A stretch of DNA of 64,000 nt from Diorhabda sublineata. Taxonomy: Eukaryota; Arthropoda; Insecta; Coleoptera; Chrysomelidae. The DNA lies in the NCBI RefSeq assembly GCF_026230105.1, contig NC_079479.1:15635734-15699733 (forward strand). Reading direction: 5' to 3'. Shown here piece by piece: positions 11,445-21,373 of the stretch (positions within the stretch are counted from its first letter, which is position 1; each line of letters begins with the position of its first letter). The notes beneath the pieces are model-generated. The model saw only the letters and a list, made by a program, of their open reading frames with translations. It did no database searches and was not told where the DNA came from. Both the position numbers and the translations under genes were made by a program.

Positions 11445-14400
11445 ATGGGTCGTGTAATTCGTGCACAACGTAAGGGAGCTGGATCTGTATTCAAATCCCA
11501 CACAAAAAGGAGGAAAGGAGCTCCCAAACTTCGATATTTAGATTTTTCAGAAAGACATGGTTATATCAAAGGTGTTGTTAAAGATATAATACATGATCCC
11601 GGACGTGGCGCTCCGTTAGCCGTAGTTCATTTTAGGGACCCTTACAAGTTCCAAACTAAAAAAGAATTGTTTATCGCCCCTGAAGGAATGTATACAGGAC
11701 AATTCTTGTACTGTGGAAAAAAAGCTAACCTACAAATTGGTAAGTGACAATAATTTTAATGTTAATTGTTATTAGATAATTCATTGTCTCCTATATACCA
11801 TACCATAGTTTAATTGATTTGAGACATTCTATGAAATATTGATCAGTTTTCACGGTTCCTGGAATTTATAAGTTAAAACAGGCAAACATTGACACGTTTT
11901 TATTTAACTATACCCAATTTTTGAAAAATTTTATACATGCATTTTTTCTACACTTCTAGTAAAGTGAAACAGTTGTCAATTTTACATCCTTCAATGTTTT
12001 CATATGAAAAGAAATTTGGCTACATGAAAAATTCATTCTTTATGATTGAAAATTGATAATAAATAAAATCATTCTTGGAAAATAATCATAACGTAAGTTT
12101 TATGCATACTTAAATTCCTAGCTATGAATATGAAAATCAGATCAAAGCATCCTAATAAATGAAGACATATCAAGTAGCACAACCACAACTGCTTAAATAA
12201 CAATTTTCAGAAGCTAAATGGTGCTCAAAATAGTTAGAAACACATTCGTACATTATTTAAATAAATCTTTATTTATCTGAGTAGGACTATTATTCTAGAC
12301 AGTTTTTCACTATTCAGTAATTATTATATCAGTAAAGAATTCTATTTCACCCCTTTTTATATAGCATTTGAGAGAGTTGCTGGTTTAGAAGGTGTATGTT
12401 AGATTAATAATATAATAGACATGTACATCATGGTGTCTGTAGAAAAAATTTTATTAAACATTATTCTTTCACCATAATTTACCAACAAAATTAACTTTGC
12501 TGTGAAACCTGTGTAAGATAATTCCAAAAAAGACGACCTCCCATTGAATGTAAGCAAATGCAACTAATATAATCCTTCCAAATAAATTAAAAGGGGCTAG
12601 GTCTAAACTACTAAAAAATTATTATTGAGAAAATAATTTGATAATCAAAATTTTTATTTAAACCAGCATTCAGAATAACAGTAAAAGAATATAAGTTCTG
12701 ATTTCTACTCTAAATAATCCTTAGACAACATCAATGATTAATGTGAGCTCATTATTCACTTATTCTTAATGATTTTCTCAGTAAAAATTTTTTCATTCTC
12801 ATTTTGAGATATGGTTGTTCTATAATCAATATGAGTGCCATTATTGCAATGACATCACATTCTGCTCATTTTGTTGCCGTATGTCATATTATTAATCGAG
12901 CAACTGATTTTGAAAAAAAATTGAAAATACTGAAGAAGGGTTTCATATACTCAGGGTGTTCCAGGACTTCATGCAAAAAACTTTGAGAAATGATGTGAAA
13001 AAATGCTGTAACAGAACAAATTCCCATACAACTGTCCAACTTCATTTTATTACATAAGGAAAAAGTAAGGAACGAAATGATTGATAGAATAAACTACCAT
13101 TGTTATGTTATAATATAGAATCCCACCAGTAGTTTCCAGGTAAGGAGTTTTGAGGATGTGGTCTATGAAACCGTCTCAATGCCATAGTCCTACTCTTCCA
13201 GTTTCACCATTGAATGGACTAAAAGTTCTTTCTCTTTTTTTGTTAAAACACTAAGTTTTCTCATTGCTTTGCGTTTATAGCCTTTTAAGTGATTTAGGAG
13301 AGAGGTCTTATTAATGCTGAATCTAAAAGCAATCCTTTTGTGAGAAGTAAACAATTTGAACCAACAGCATGTTATATGACAATCTGATGATTTATAACAA
13401 TGCAATGTCGGAACTTGCCTTTTTGTGCTAAGGTAATTACAAAAAAAAATTGAGAAGTTATCCAATTTGTACATTAGTAACAGTGTTTCAGCCATAAAAA
13501 GGCGCCAATCTTGCATAATTCGATTTTAGGTTATGTCAATATAGTTTGTTATAGTAGATGGTAAATGCAGTTTCAGCTTCAACTAAATTTTTACATTTTG
13601 TTGTTAATGTTTTGTCAATATATTATCTCCATGTCAATGTTGGTCTGTGTTACCTTATAGAGAGAGTATAATATAATTTTTTTATAAAATCTACTTCTAT
13701 AATGATGATTTCTGTTAGTACCTACACTCTGAAAAAACTAAAATTGATGTTTATTTAGAGGCTCTTTCTGATGAAACTTTATATGTGAGAACTAATAACC
13801 AGTATTTCATTGTCTTTCTGTTTATTGATATTTCATCTATTTTAGGAAATGTATTACCTGTGGGTACAATGCCTGAAGGTACCATTGTATGCAATTTGGA
13901 AGAAAAAACGGGAGATCGTGGTCGTCTAGCACGTGCGTCAGGGAACTATGCCACTGTAATTGCACACAATCATGATACAAAGAAAACAAGAGTCAAATTA
14001 CCTTCTGGAGCAAAGAAAGTCATTCCATCCAATAACAGAGCTATGGTTGGTAAGTAAATCATTCGAATGTATTAAACCGAAAATCTCTGTCTTTGTGGGT
14101 CTATGACTTAAGTTGTGTCTATTATTATATAGACTGGGAGGGAGTGGATCAAAGATTATCCGGGTTCTTCTGATTACTGTATATAGAGTACTGAAAAAAA
14201 GTATAAAAAGTACTTAGATTTCTGGTTTCCATTGACATTTTCCTGCAAAAATGAGTTTCTGCTTCCTGCCATATTAATAGAATAATAATTGATCACTGAT
14301 TTTATTCATAAAATTTTTTTGTTGTGAAAGTAGCTTCTAAGGGCTAAAAAATCTACATGAAAATGCAAGGAAAATAATAGATTTTTATAATTTTATTGAT

Positions 14401-17400
14401 TTCTGCCAACTAAACCAAACATATTTGGTTCAAAATGATATAGGCATGTAAATGTTCCCAGGCGTCGGATATTGTTCATCCTGAATTCGTGATTTTCTGA
14501 GACATAAATAGGCAATTTAGAAGCTTTAATGGTAGGATTTAGACATGAAATGACTCATATAAAAGATCAAAAACTCTGTTTATTGGGTCTACCATGGTCT
14601 ACGACAAATAGTAAAAAGGACACAGTTTGAACAATTCTCGCAAGAAATAATTTTGGTATAATAGACTGTTTAGTTAATTTGAAAGTTATTACTGTAATTA
14701 AATTTACCTTGAATTTTATAATTTTTTTTGCGTGACTTCTATTTAAGTAATACTATGCAAAAAAACATTGATAACGTTGTAACTTTGACATACTTGATAT
14801 TTCATTTTTTTTTTATTTATGTCTATAGAGGATAGAAAGAAAGAGAACAATTTATGTATATGAAAAATACAATATATAAAGGTAGCGCCACATTACCATC
14901 AGGCTCAATTTCTTTTAGGTTATATTTATGACACTATTTTGTACAACACAAGTTGTTAGAGTTAGAAATGATATTTAAATTTTTTCAATAAGCATACTTC
15001 AATTTATCAACAATTGCTACATTCATACTTAGCGTTGCCAGGCGTCCGGATAAATCCGGACATTGGTTTTGATTGCGTTTCTGGCCAAAATAAATGATGT
15101 CCAGATTGTCCGGTTTTTATTTATTTTATTTATCATAAGTAGAGAAGAACTCAAAGGTATTAGCTCAGAATTAGACATTCATTTTAAACAAATACTTTAT
15201 CATTCAAAGACGCGCCTGGCTGAGTCTTTTTCCAGCGAAAGAAAGGATTTTACAAATGTTTGAACCTCTTAAGTCATATTTCCTAAAAATGGAAAAGAAT
15301 AATACATCCAGAACTTTGAGATTTTTTTGAAAATGACCATAATGAAGTCTATTGAATGAAGGCTATTTGTGGACTGTTTTATTATTTCATGGCCATTTAT
15401 CAAAACTATATCAAAGATACAGAAAAGGCTGATGTTTTTGTCCACTGAAAGTGACTTCGATTTTTTGTGTAAATTCAAAGAGAACAACAAGAAATCTGTA
15501 CAGGTGACTGCGTTAAAAGAGGATATTGAAAACTTGTAAATTATTGCACTAAAATATTTACGATCTGGGACTGAAAACTTATACAGAGACACAAAACATT
15601 TCATATGGATTACTTTAAAAAATGTTCCTGATTGGAATTAGTAAAATTTTGAAAGTTTTTTAAGTACTAACAAAGACAGCGTTGATTTCAAGAAACAGGG
15701 TAGCCTATTTTAAATTGATGATGAGTCAAGATTGCTTTTCAGAATTTCTTACTATTTGTCAGTATTACTTTGTTATCCCAGGACATAACGCAAATGTTGG
15801 AAGAGCTGTTTCCTTGATAGGTCAGCAATGGATGAAAGCATGCAACAGATTACATGTTAACATTGTTAACACTGTTGCCAAAATGTTGATTGTAGAAATT
15901 AAGTTTGAACATTTGACAAGTAAAAATTTTTACAAATATATTTTGAAATAAAATGAGCTCTTGAAACAAGTTTTGGCAAACCAAAAATATCAATAATTAT
16001 TTTTATTGTGTATCTCAAAGACAAGAAGTTTTTTTTTATTTTTTAACTTAGAAATAATTATTTTTTCTAGTTAAAAGTCTTATTTGTGCCTTTTATTAGT
16101 ATTTAAGAAAAATTTGACTGATTAATAATATAGCACTGATTTGGCATTCGATTCTATTTATTATTTTACTCGAATTTAACAAAATTCACGATAATAATAA
16201 AAAAGCTTGATTTTACAAACAATTTTTTTGTTCTACGTATTAATTCTAAGACAAAATCCTAAATAATGTAGTGTATCAGTCTGTCCCGCTATCAAGTTTG
16301 GTGACCTAGTGATCCTGTTCATACTATACCCGTTGTCTACTCCAGCTCAATATTGGAAGGTTTTTGAATTGTTATATATTGTATACAGCTATATTATAGC
16401 TCTTATAATAAGAGATACTCAATCCCTCTACCCTCCATGTTTATATCACAAGACAGGGAATAAAATTTGACTATTTCACGTGTTTTTGCACTTTTTTTTT
16501 CCAAAATGAACTTTGTACGTTCTAAGAGTTTCCTGCATTACTTCATTTTAACGTTATATGGGATGTCCCACGACGAGTTAAAACTATCTGTATATAGCAA
16601 AATACTCATAGTAAAATCATGAACATTTCTACGTTTGGGTTTTCGGATACGATCTTTTTAACTGAAATATTGTCAAAGATGGCCAACTTCCGGTAGAAAC
16701 GGAAGTCGGCCATTTTATACAGGGTGTGTATAAAAAGTGTTCATAGTTGACTTCAAACATATCAAATTTCTTATTCTTTTAAATACAACCACCCGTTTTT
16801 TTTTCTATTTTAATGCATTCAGGGATTAAAAATAAGGCAAATTCATGTATACTTTCCTATACCTAAACCTTACCGTTATCTAGATATTAAATGATTTTTG
16901 TAAATTTTTAGAGATGCAGGTGTGGTCTAAATTTTATTTTGACACGTTGATACAGCACTTAAGAAATAAAAAAGTATTTGAGGTTTTAAATTATTGTATT
17001 TTTTAACAAGTTATAATTTTTTATGTATACTTTAGTAGACTAATAACACTTATTTAACATTAGTCAATTGTTGATACTTTCAAAAATTCTTCAAATGGCT
17101 CGTACTCAATTTAATAACAAAGATTATGTAAATACATGATGAATGTGATAAAGTTGTTACAAGAATATGTACTTTATTTGCGGCTATTTGCTATCCAGAT
17201 AGACCGCGACCAAACTCGCATATTGTTAAAAGAATCCTTAACAATTTGAAACTATACGGTTCATTTGAAGCAAAAGTTAATCGAATTAAACCAGTTATTG
17301 ACTATAATAATACCGAAATTAATGTTGTTGCTTATTTAACTGCTTATCCAGAAGCATCAATACGTGTTGCCGTAAGAGATCTTGGAGTAAGCAAATCGTC

Positions 17401-19312
17401 GATTCACCGTATTTTACGAAAACATAAAATGCATCTCCATTTTTTACAATTTGTGTCAAAATTTAAAACCAACCGATTTTATTAAACGAGTAGAGTTTGC
17501 AGAATTTTTAGTATTAAAATGCTAGGAAGACGAAGATTTTTTAAAAAACATAATTTGGTGCGACAAATCGAAATTCATGAAGAATGGATTATTTAATAGA
17601 CACAATTCCCATTATTGGAGTCAAGAAAATCTTCATTTAACCAAAGAACTTGCTTTTCAAGATCGGTGGCAGTTCAATGTATTTTGTGTTATTAGAAATA
17701 ATCAAATAATAAAACTTTATTTTTACGATGGGAATTTGAATGGTTAGGAAACACAATCAATTAATTTATTCTCAATTAATAATGTAAAAAACACTGTTTT
17801 TGTATTTTTTAATTTTTTTTTATTTTTAGGTGAAATATATCTTGATATTTTAAGAAATTTATAACAAAAGTATTTAGACCGCTTTCCACCAGACGAATTA
17901 AATTAAACAAACTTTTTTTATTCATGAAGGTGCTCTTGCTCACAATTCAATCGTCATAAATACATTTTTAGAAGAGCAATTTGATGATAGGTGGTTAGGA
18001 AATAATGGTCCTTTTTGGTGGCCTCCACTTTTTCCCGAAAAGACGCCTTTAGATTTTTTTATATGGGGTCAAATAACACAAGAGGTTTACTCACAAGCCT
18101 TAATAATTAGAGAAGATTGTGAGCTAAGAATTCGAAATTCCTTCAATTCCCTTTCTAAGATAATGATAAGCCATGTGACGAATGAAGGCGTACTGAGAAA
18201 GGTTGAAAAATGCATTGAAGTTCAAGGGAGCAATTTTGAACATTTACTTTGAAACATCAGACTATTTTCCTTGGGCTTTTAATTTTATGTTTAATTCAAT
18301 TAACTTTTGCTTAAAATGAATTGAATAGCTTCAAATTGTTGAGTATTCTTCGTGGTCTATCTGGATATCTTACTGCAAAGAAAGTACATGTTCTTATAAC
18401 AAGTTTGCCATATTTACCATGTATTAAAAGCAAATTTACATAATCTTCTTTATTTCTGAGTGCATTTATCAATGGATCAAAATAAAATAAAGGAATTTTA
18501 TAAAGGTCTGCAACGTTAAAATTTTTTACAAAAAATTTTATAACTATTGCATTTTTCAAAAACAGTTTTTAGACAAAAGTACAAAATGTAGAAATTTTCA
18601 TGATTTTACTAAAGTATTTTGTCATACACAGATAGTTTTAACTCGTCGTGGGACACCCTGTATATCAAAATAAAATTCCAACAAATATTTCCATTTAAAT
18701 TAAGGTTTTTCTATGTTGTTTCAATGGATTCTAATAGCTCTTCTTGATTTCTGGAATGGTAATTCATTTTGTAATTTTTACCAACCACCCCCATAAATTT
18801 TCAATGGGATATTATATCAGGACTATTTGAATTAAGCAGGCTGTGTGGACAGGACAGTTATGATTTCAATAGAATTGAATTATATAAGTGTATATAATAA
18901 AGTTTCTTGTATGATGATTTTCTACATACCTACATCTGACTTGTGATGTGTAAATAGAGGCTCTTTCTGAAGATTATTATTTTATAATATATTATATTTA
19001 GTTAGTATGTTTTATATTGAGGAGTTGATATTTTTAGGTATTGTTGCTGGAGGTGGTCGTATCGACAAACCAATCCTTAAAGCAGGTCGTGCTTATCACA
19101 AATATAAGGTGAAACGTAATTGCTGGCCTAAGGTTCGTGGTGTTGCTATGAATCCTGTTGAACATCCCCACGGAGGTGGTAACCATCAACACATTGGTAA
19201 AGCATCTACCGTCAAGAGAGGTACTTCTGCTGGTCGTAAGGTTGGTCTTATTGCTGCCAGAAGGACTGGTAGAATTAGAGGAGGTAAAGTTGATGCCAAG
19301 AAAGAAGATTAG
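11445..19312 (+). CDS. RpL8: 60S ribosomal protein L8 (uL2), three coding exons
   Basis: Coding exons are 11445-11739, 13846-14049 and 19038-19312. Together they give 774 nt, i.e. 257 residues plus stop, the usual size of eukaryotic L8. Exon phases agree across both junctions (ATT-G|GA-AAT and GTT-G|GT-ATT), and all introns are GT-AG with GTAAGT donors. The protein starts MGRVIRAQRKGAG. It carries the N-terminal OB-like fold of uL2, then the SH3-like C domain with GNYATVIAHN, KLPSGAKKVIPSN and the highly conserved HPHGGGNHQHIGKAST loop that reaches the peptidyl transferase centre. The His in NHQH is known in other animals to be hydroxylated by NO66/RIOX1. L8 is an essential core protein of the large subunit. 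There are no premature stops. Intron 2 is 2.1 kb and intron 3 is 5.0 kb; both hold mobile-element debris and a snoRNA-like sequence near the acceptor. Confidence 0.97.
11740..13149 (+). other. RpL8 intron 2, 5' portion
   Basis: AT-rich intronic sequence following the GTAAGT donor. I see no reading frame or structured element before the transposase fragment at about 13150. Confidence 0.6.
13150..13516 (-). pseudogene. Possible pogo/Tigger-type transposase N-terminal fragment
   Basis: On the minus strand the frame reads HKRIAFRFSINKTSLLNHL, then KLSVLTKKEKELLVHSMVK followed by LEEWDYGIE and a stop. This resembles the Psq-type helix-turn-helix of pogo/Tigger transposases (a fold ending in K-x-TLxxHL-xG) plus the start of the next DNA-binding segment, LTxxEExxLVxxxxxLxEWGYG. 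No DDE domain follows. It lies in RpL8 intron 2 in antisense. The call rests on pattern memory over about 60 residues. Confidence 0.45.
13695..13777 (+). ncRNA. Box C/D snoRNA-like sequence in RpL8 intron 2
   Basis: C box ATGATGA at 13702-13708, D' box CTGA at 13729-13732, C' box TGATGT at 13745-13750 and D box CTGA at 13768-13771 occur in canonical order and spacing. The guide next to D ends TTTAGAGGCTCTTT, and that next to D' contains TACCTACA. The D box lies about 75 nt upstream of the exon-3 acceptor, the spacing usual for intron-encoded C/D snoRNAs. Box C/D RNAs direct 2'-O-methylation of rRNA or snRNA, and ribosomal protein introns are their classic hosts. The terminal stem is weak (TTC/GAA). 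The same box order and the same guides recur at 18903-18975. I could not identify the target. Confidence 0.65.
14050..15029 (+). other. RpL8 intron 3, first kilobase
   Basis: Intronic AT-rich sequence with no frame or repeat I can assign. Confidence 0.5.
15030..15952 (+). pseudogene. hAT transposase remnant in RpL8 intron 3
   Basis: The segment begins near GCCAGGCGTCCGGATAAATC, which looks like a hAT-type terminus. It encodes scattered pieces of a hAT transposase: LDIHFKQILYHSKTR then, after a frame change, LSLFPAIERILQMFEPLKS. The clearest part is the C-terminal dimerisation region ICQYYFVIPGHNANVGRAV, followed by IGQQW and a final FEHLTSKNFYKYIL. Numerous stops lie between about 15300 and 15690. 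It is a dead fragment with the same sense as the host gene. Confidence 0.6.
17090..18252 (+). pseudogene. DD41D-type mariner-like transposase, broken
   Basis: An N-terminal region ends YPDRPRPNSHIVKRILNNL (about 17190-17250, DUF4817-like). The HTH segment ASIRVAVRDLGVSKSSIHRI follows at about 17355. The first catalytic motif reads NIIWCDKSKFMKNG at about 17548-17590. The second reads HEGALAHNS, so the second Asp is replaced by Glu. The third is TPLDFFIWG at about 18045. There are 41 residues between the second and third positions, the spacing of the DD41D group. The protein ends FEHLL and a stop at 18252. Several stops and frame changes occur (for example near 17485 and 17745), and about 130 bp of low-complexity T-rich sequence lies in the middle. 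It is not functional. Confidence 0.75.
18311..18559 (-). repeat. Inverted second copy of the transposase N-terminal region
   Basis: On the minus strand this encodes NKEDYVNLLLIHGKYGKLV and TFFAVRYPDRPRRILNNLK. That is the same segment as the element's own N terminus on the plus strand around 17120-17260 (CYPDRPRP...KRILNNLK). The element therefore carries two head-to-head versions of its 5' coding end, which extends the inverted symmetry well beyond the 78-bp TIRs. The two are clearly diverged, so this is not a recent duplication. Confidence 0.7.
18903..18975 (+). ncRNA. Box C/D snoRNA-like sequence in RpL8 intron 3
   Basis: C box ATGATGA at 18911-18917, D' CTGA at 18936-18939, C' TGATGT at 18944-18949 and D CTGA at 18967-18970. 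A short terminal stem pairs TCT (18905-18907) with AGA (18971-18973). The guide before D ends AATAGAGGCTCTTT and that before D' contains TACCTACA, both shared with the intron-2 sequence. The D box is about 67 nt upstream of the exon-4 acceptor. These features fit an intron-processed methylation guide and a paralogue of the 13.7-kb copy. The sequence outside boxes and guides differs between the two, which argues for selection on the functional parts. Confidence 0.7.
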
Positions 19313-19450
19313 GTTGATTGAGTTCTTTGTAAGACTTGTTCCATTATATTTCTAATGGAATGTATTAATTGTTCATTGGAAATATATTGATTTTTCAAGT
19401 TTTTTAGTATATCTTATTATGTTCAGTACATATATACCTTATATATTAAA
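19313..19450 (+). terminator. RpL8: RpL8 3' UTR and probable polyadenylation region
   Basis: Sequence after the TAG stop is AT-rich. No AATAAA is present; the nearest variant is ATTAAA at 19445-19450, with T-rich sequence around it. The true cleavage site is uncertain. A DD41D transposon begins 176 bp further on. Confidence 0.35.
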
Positions 19451-19625
19451 ATTATTTCCAGATAGTCGATCATTAGTATACAGGGTTTAAAACTACTAAA
19501 AATAATCTTTTAAATTATTTTTTTTAATTAAATTGTACTTTCAATGTACATTTATTAAAAAAATAACACTATTGTGTCCTATAACACTATTAAATTCATT
19601 GGTCTTGGAAAACTTCATTTAAGTA

Positions 19626-20946
19626 CAGGGTGCGGCAGCATAACTTCCTTTTTTCAAAAGTTAATAAAACTTATTGTATGAATCAGAAAATTTTTATTCG
19701 TTTTTTATAATACAGGCACATACATAAAGTTTTGTTTTACTGAGTTTTGAAGATCAAATCAGTTAGGTGACGTCCCCCATTCTCCATACACTGAGTAAAC
19801 CGATTTCTGGCGTTTGTCATGACTCTTGCCAGCATAGCAGGCGTTATGTTGGCAATTTCTTCCTGGATGTTCGTCTTCAAATCTTGTAGGGTCCTTGGAC
19901 GGTTCACATACACACGGGATTTCAAAAAACCCCATAGGAAATAATCACAAGGGGTCAAATCGGGAGAGCGGGCTGCCCACTCCAAATCGCCCCTAATTGA
20001 GATAAGGCGCTCTGGGAAGTGTTCCCTCAAAACAGCCATCGATGTTCTTGAAGTGTGTGCCGTTGCTCCGTCTTGTTGGAACCAAGTGTCCCCTAAGTCC
20101 AACTCATCTAGCCGTGGGAAAAAAAATTCCTGTAACATGTTTACATACCGGTGCGAATTCACTGTCACTGTGACTTCATTTTCCTCAAAGAACCAGGGAC
20201 CAATAATTCCACGTGAGTAAATTGCACACCACACTGTGACTTTAGGTGAATGCAAAGGCCGTTGATGCAATTGTCGAGGATTGGTATCAGCCCAGTAGCG
20301 CATGTTTTGTTTGTTTACGGATCCACACAAATGAAAATGGGCTTCATCACTAAAAAAAACAATAGCGTCCTCAGGAACGACTTCCAGAAAAACCTCACAC
20401 GCGTTCCTCCGAGAATTGAAGTCACGTTCAGAAAGTTCCTGCACAATTGCCATCTTGTATGGATGAAAATGAAGATCATCATGAAGTATTCTCCTCACAG
20501 AACGATCGGAAAGTCCAAGGGCAGACGCATGTTTGCGCGCAGAACGCCGTGGTGATCGCAACACTGAAGTTCTAACTAACTCAATGTTCTCCGGTGATCT
20601 AATGGGCCGAGGGACTCCAGTTCTTCGTCTTGTCACACTTGCAGTTTGTCTGAACGTAGTGACCCACGTAACAATTGATTTCCAGTTCGGGACAGGGGCC
20701 AAGGGGGCTAAATTAAAGCGATTCCGAAAGGCGCGCTGGGTTGCGATCACAGAACATCCGCTCGAAAAGTAAACCTCAACGGCAAACGCACGCTCCTCAC
20801 TGTTCCAACGCATGATGGCGACTGAACTGTGCCGGGACAAAACTTTATAGTCCCCCCTCTCGAACGAGACCACTAGCACTCCGTTACGACATCTACCGAC
20901 TAAATGGCGAACTTTTTAAAAAAGGAAGTTATGCTGCCGCACCCTG
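19626..20946 (-). mobile_element. Complete DD41D (rosa-like) mariner-superfamily transposon, 1321 bp
   Basis: The element is bounded by TA on both sides (19624-19625 and 20947-20948). Its TIRs begin CAGGGTGCGGCAGCATAAC and match perfectly for 29 bp, or 36 of 37 bp when extended. One long transposase frame fills the interior. TIRs, target duplication and ORF are all intact, which suggests a young, possibly still mobile copy. Confidence 0.93.
19737..20813 (-). CDS. DD41D mariner-like transposase, full length
   Basis: From the ATG at 20813 this is 358 residues. An in-frame ATG 22 codons upstream (20879) is possible, but the downstream one starts MRWNSEERAFAVEVYFSSG, the usual beginning of this family. 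An N-terminal DUF4817-like helix region (about 1-60) is followed by an HTH segment, SARKHASALGLSDRSVRRIL (about 90-115). The DDE domain follows: IVFFSDEAHFHLCG with the first Asp, TWFQQDGATAHTS with the second, and SPDLTPCDYFLWG with the third. Forty-one residues separate the last two, giving the DD41D signature. The enzyme excises and reinserts the element at TA sites using its TIRs. There is no stop or frameshift. GC content is visibly higher than in the surroundings, consistent with recent arrival by transfer or transposition. Confidence 0.93.
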   Translation of the reverse strand: MRWNSEERAFAVEVYFSSGCSVIATQRAFRNRFNLAPLAPVPNWKSIVTWVTTFRQTASVTRRRTGVPRPIRSPENIELVRTSVLRSPRRSARKHASALGLSDRSVRRILHDDLHFHPYKMAIVQELSERDFNSRRNACEVFLEVVPEDAIVFFSDEAHFHLCGSVNKQNMRYWADTNPRQLHQRPLHSPKVTVWCAIYSRGIIGPWFFEENEVTVTVNSHRYVNMLQEFFFPRLDELDLGDTWFQQDGATAHTSRTSMAVLREHFPERLISIRGDLEWAARSPDLTPCDYFLWGFLKSRVYVNRPRTLQDLKTNIQEEIANITPAMLARVMTNARNRFTQCMENGGRHLTDLIFKTQ

Positions 20947-20948
20947 TA

Positions 20949-21364
20949 CTTTCGAACTGAAATACTAAAATTATTTGTATATGCTTTGTAGATATCATTG
21001 ACAAAAAATTACATTTTTCGATTTTTTAACTTTTTTATCTGTCGCACGGTGGAGCTACAAATCGTCCATTGGGAATACCTCTGTTTATATTGCCAATATC
21101 AACAATTTGAATGAAATTTTAATTTCTATATTTTTTGCATGAAACTTTATTTCGTATCTTTTTGTTTTTGTGATATTTAAAAAAGATGCTTTTATGGTTA
21201 TATTGGAAAATGCAGACATTCCTTTTGGATGGTGATTTGAATAGTCATATGAAACTTGTTTGATTTGAAATTTTAAAATAGTGTGTGTAGTTAAAAATAT
21301 AACATTGTAACGATACAAATGTATATTTCAAAATAACGGAAATAAATCTGACAAAAAAACTATA
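20949..21364. other. Spacer, no gene seen
   Basis: AT-rich sequence between two transposons. I see no supported feature. Confidence 0.5.
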
Positions 21365-21373
21365 GGCATACAC

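Larger units (their letters stand above)
16559..18660 (+). mobile_element. Mariner-like DD41D element, degraded, in RpL8 intron 3
   Basis: It is flanked by TA dinucleotides (16557-16558 and 18661-18662). The TIRs are about 78 bp and share GTCCCACGACGAGTTAAAAC and TAGTAAAATCATGAA. The transposase frames are broken (see the pseudogene entry). An 11-of-12-bp hairpin (16681-16711, 7-nt loop) lies just inside the left TIR. A second CAGGGTGT motif at 16730 may mark the edge of a nested piece. The whole element sits in sense orientation within the intron of RpL8, so it must be spliced out with it. Confidence 0.8.

Noticed and set aside
13190..13516. Independent antisense gene in RpL8 intron 2
   Set aside because: No DDE domain or splice structure follows. 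The HTH pattern fits a transposase fragment better than a host gene.
20250..20772. Plus-strand ORFs of 101 and 79 codons
   Set aside because: They are antisense shadows of the intact DD41D transposase.
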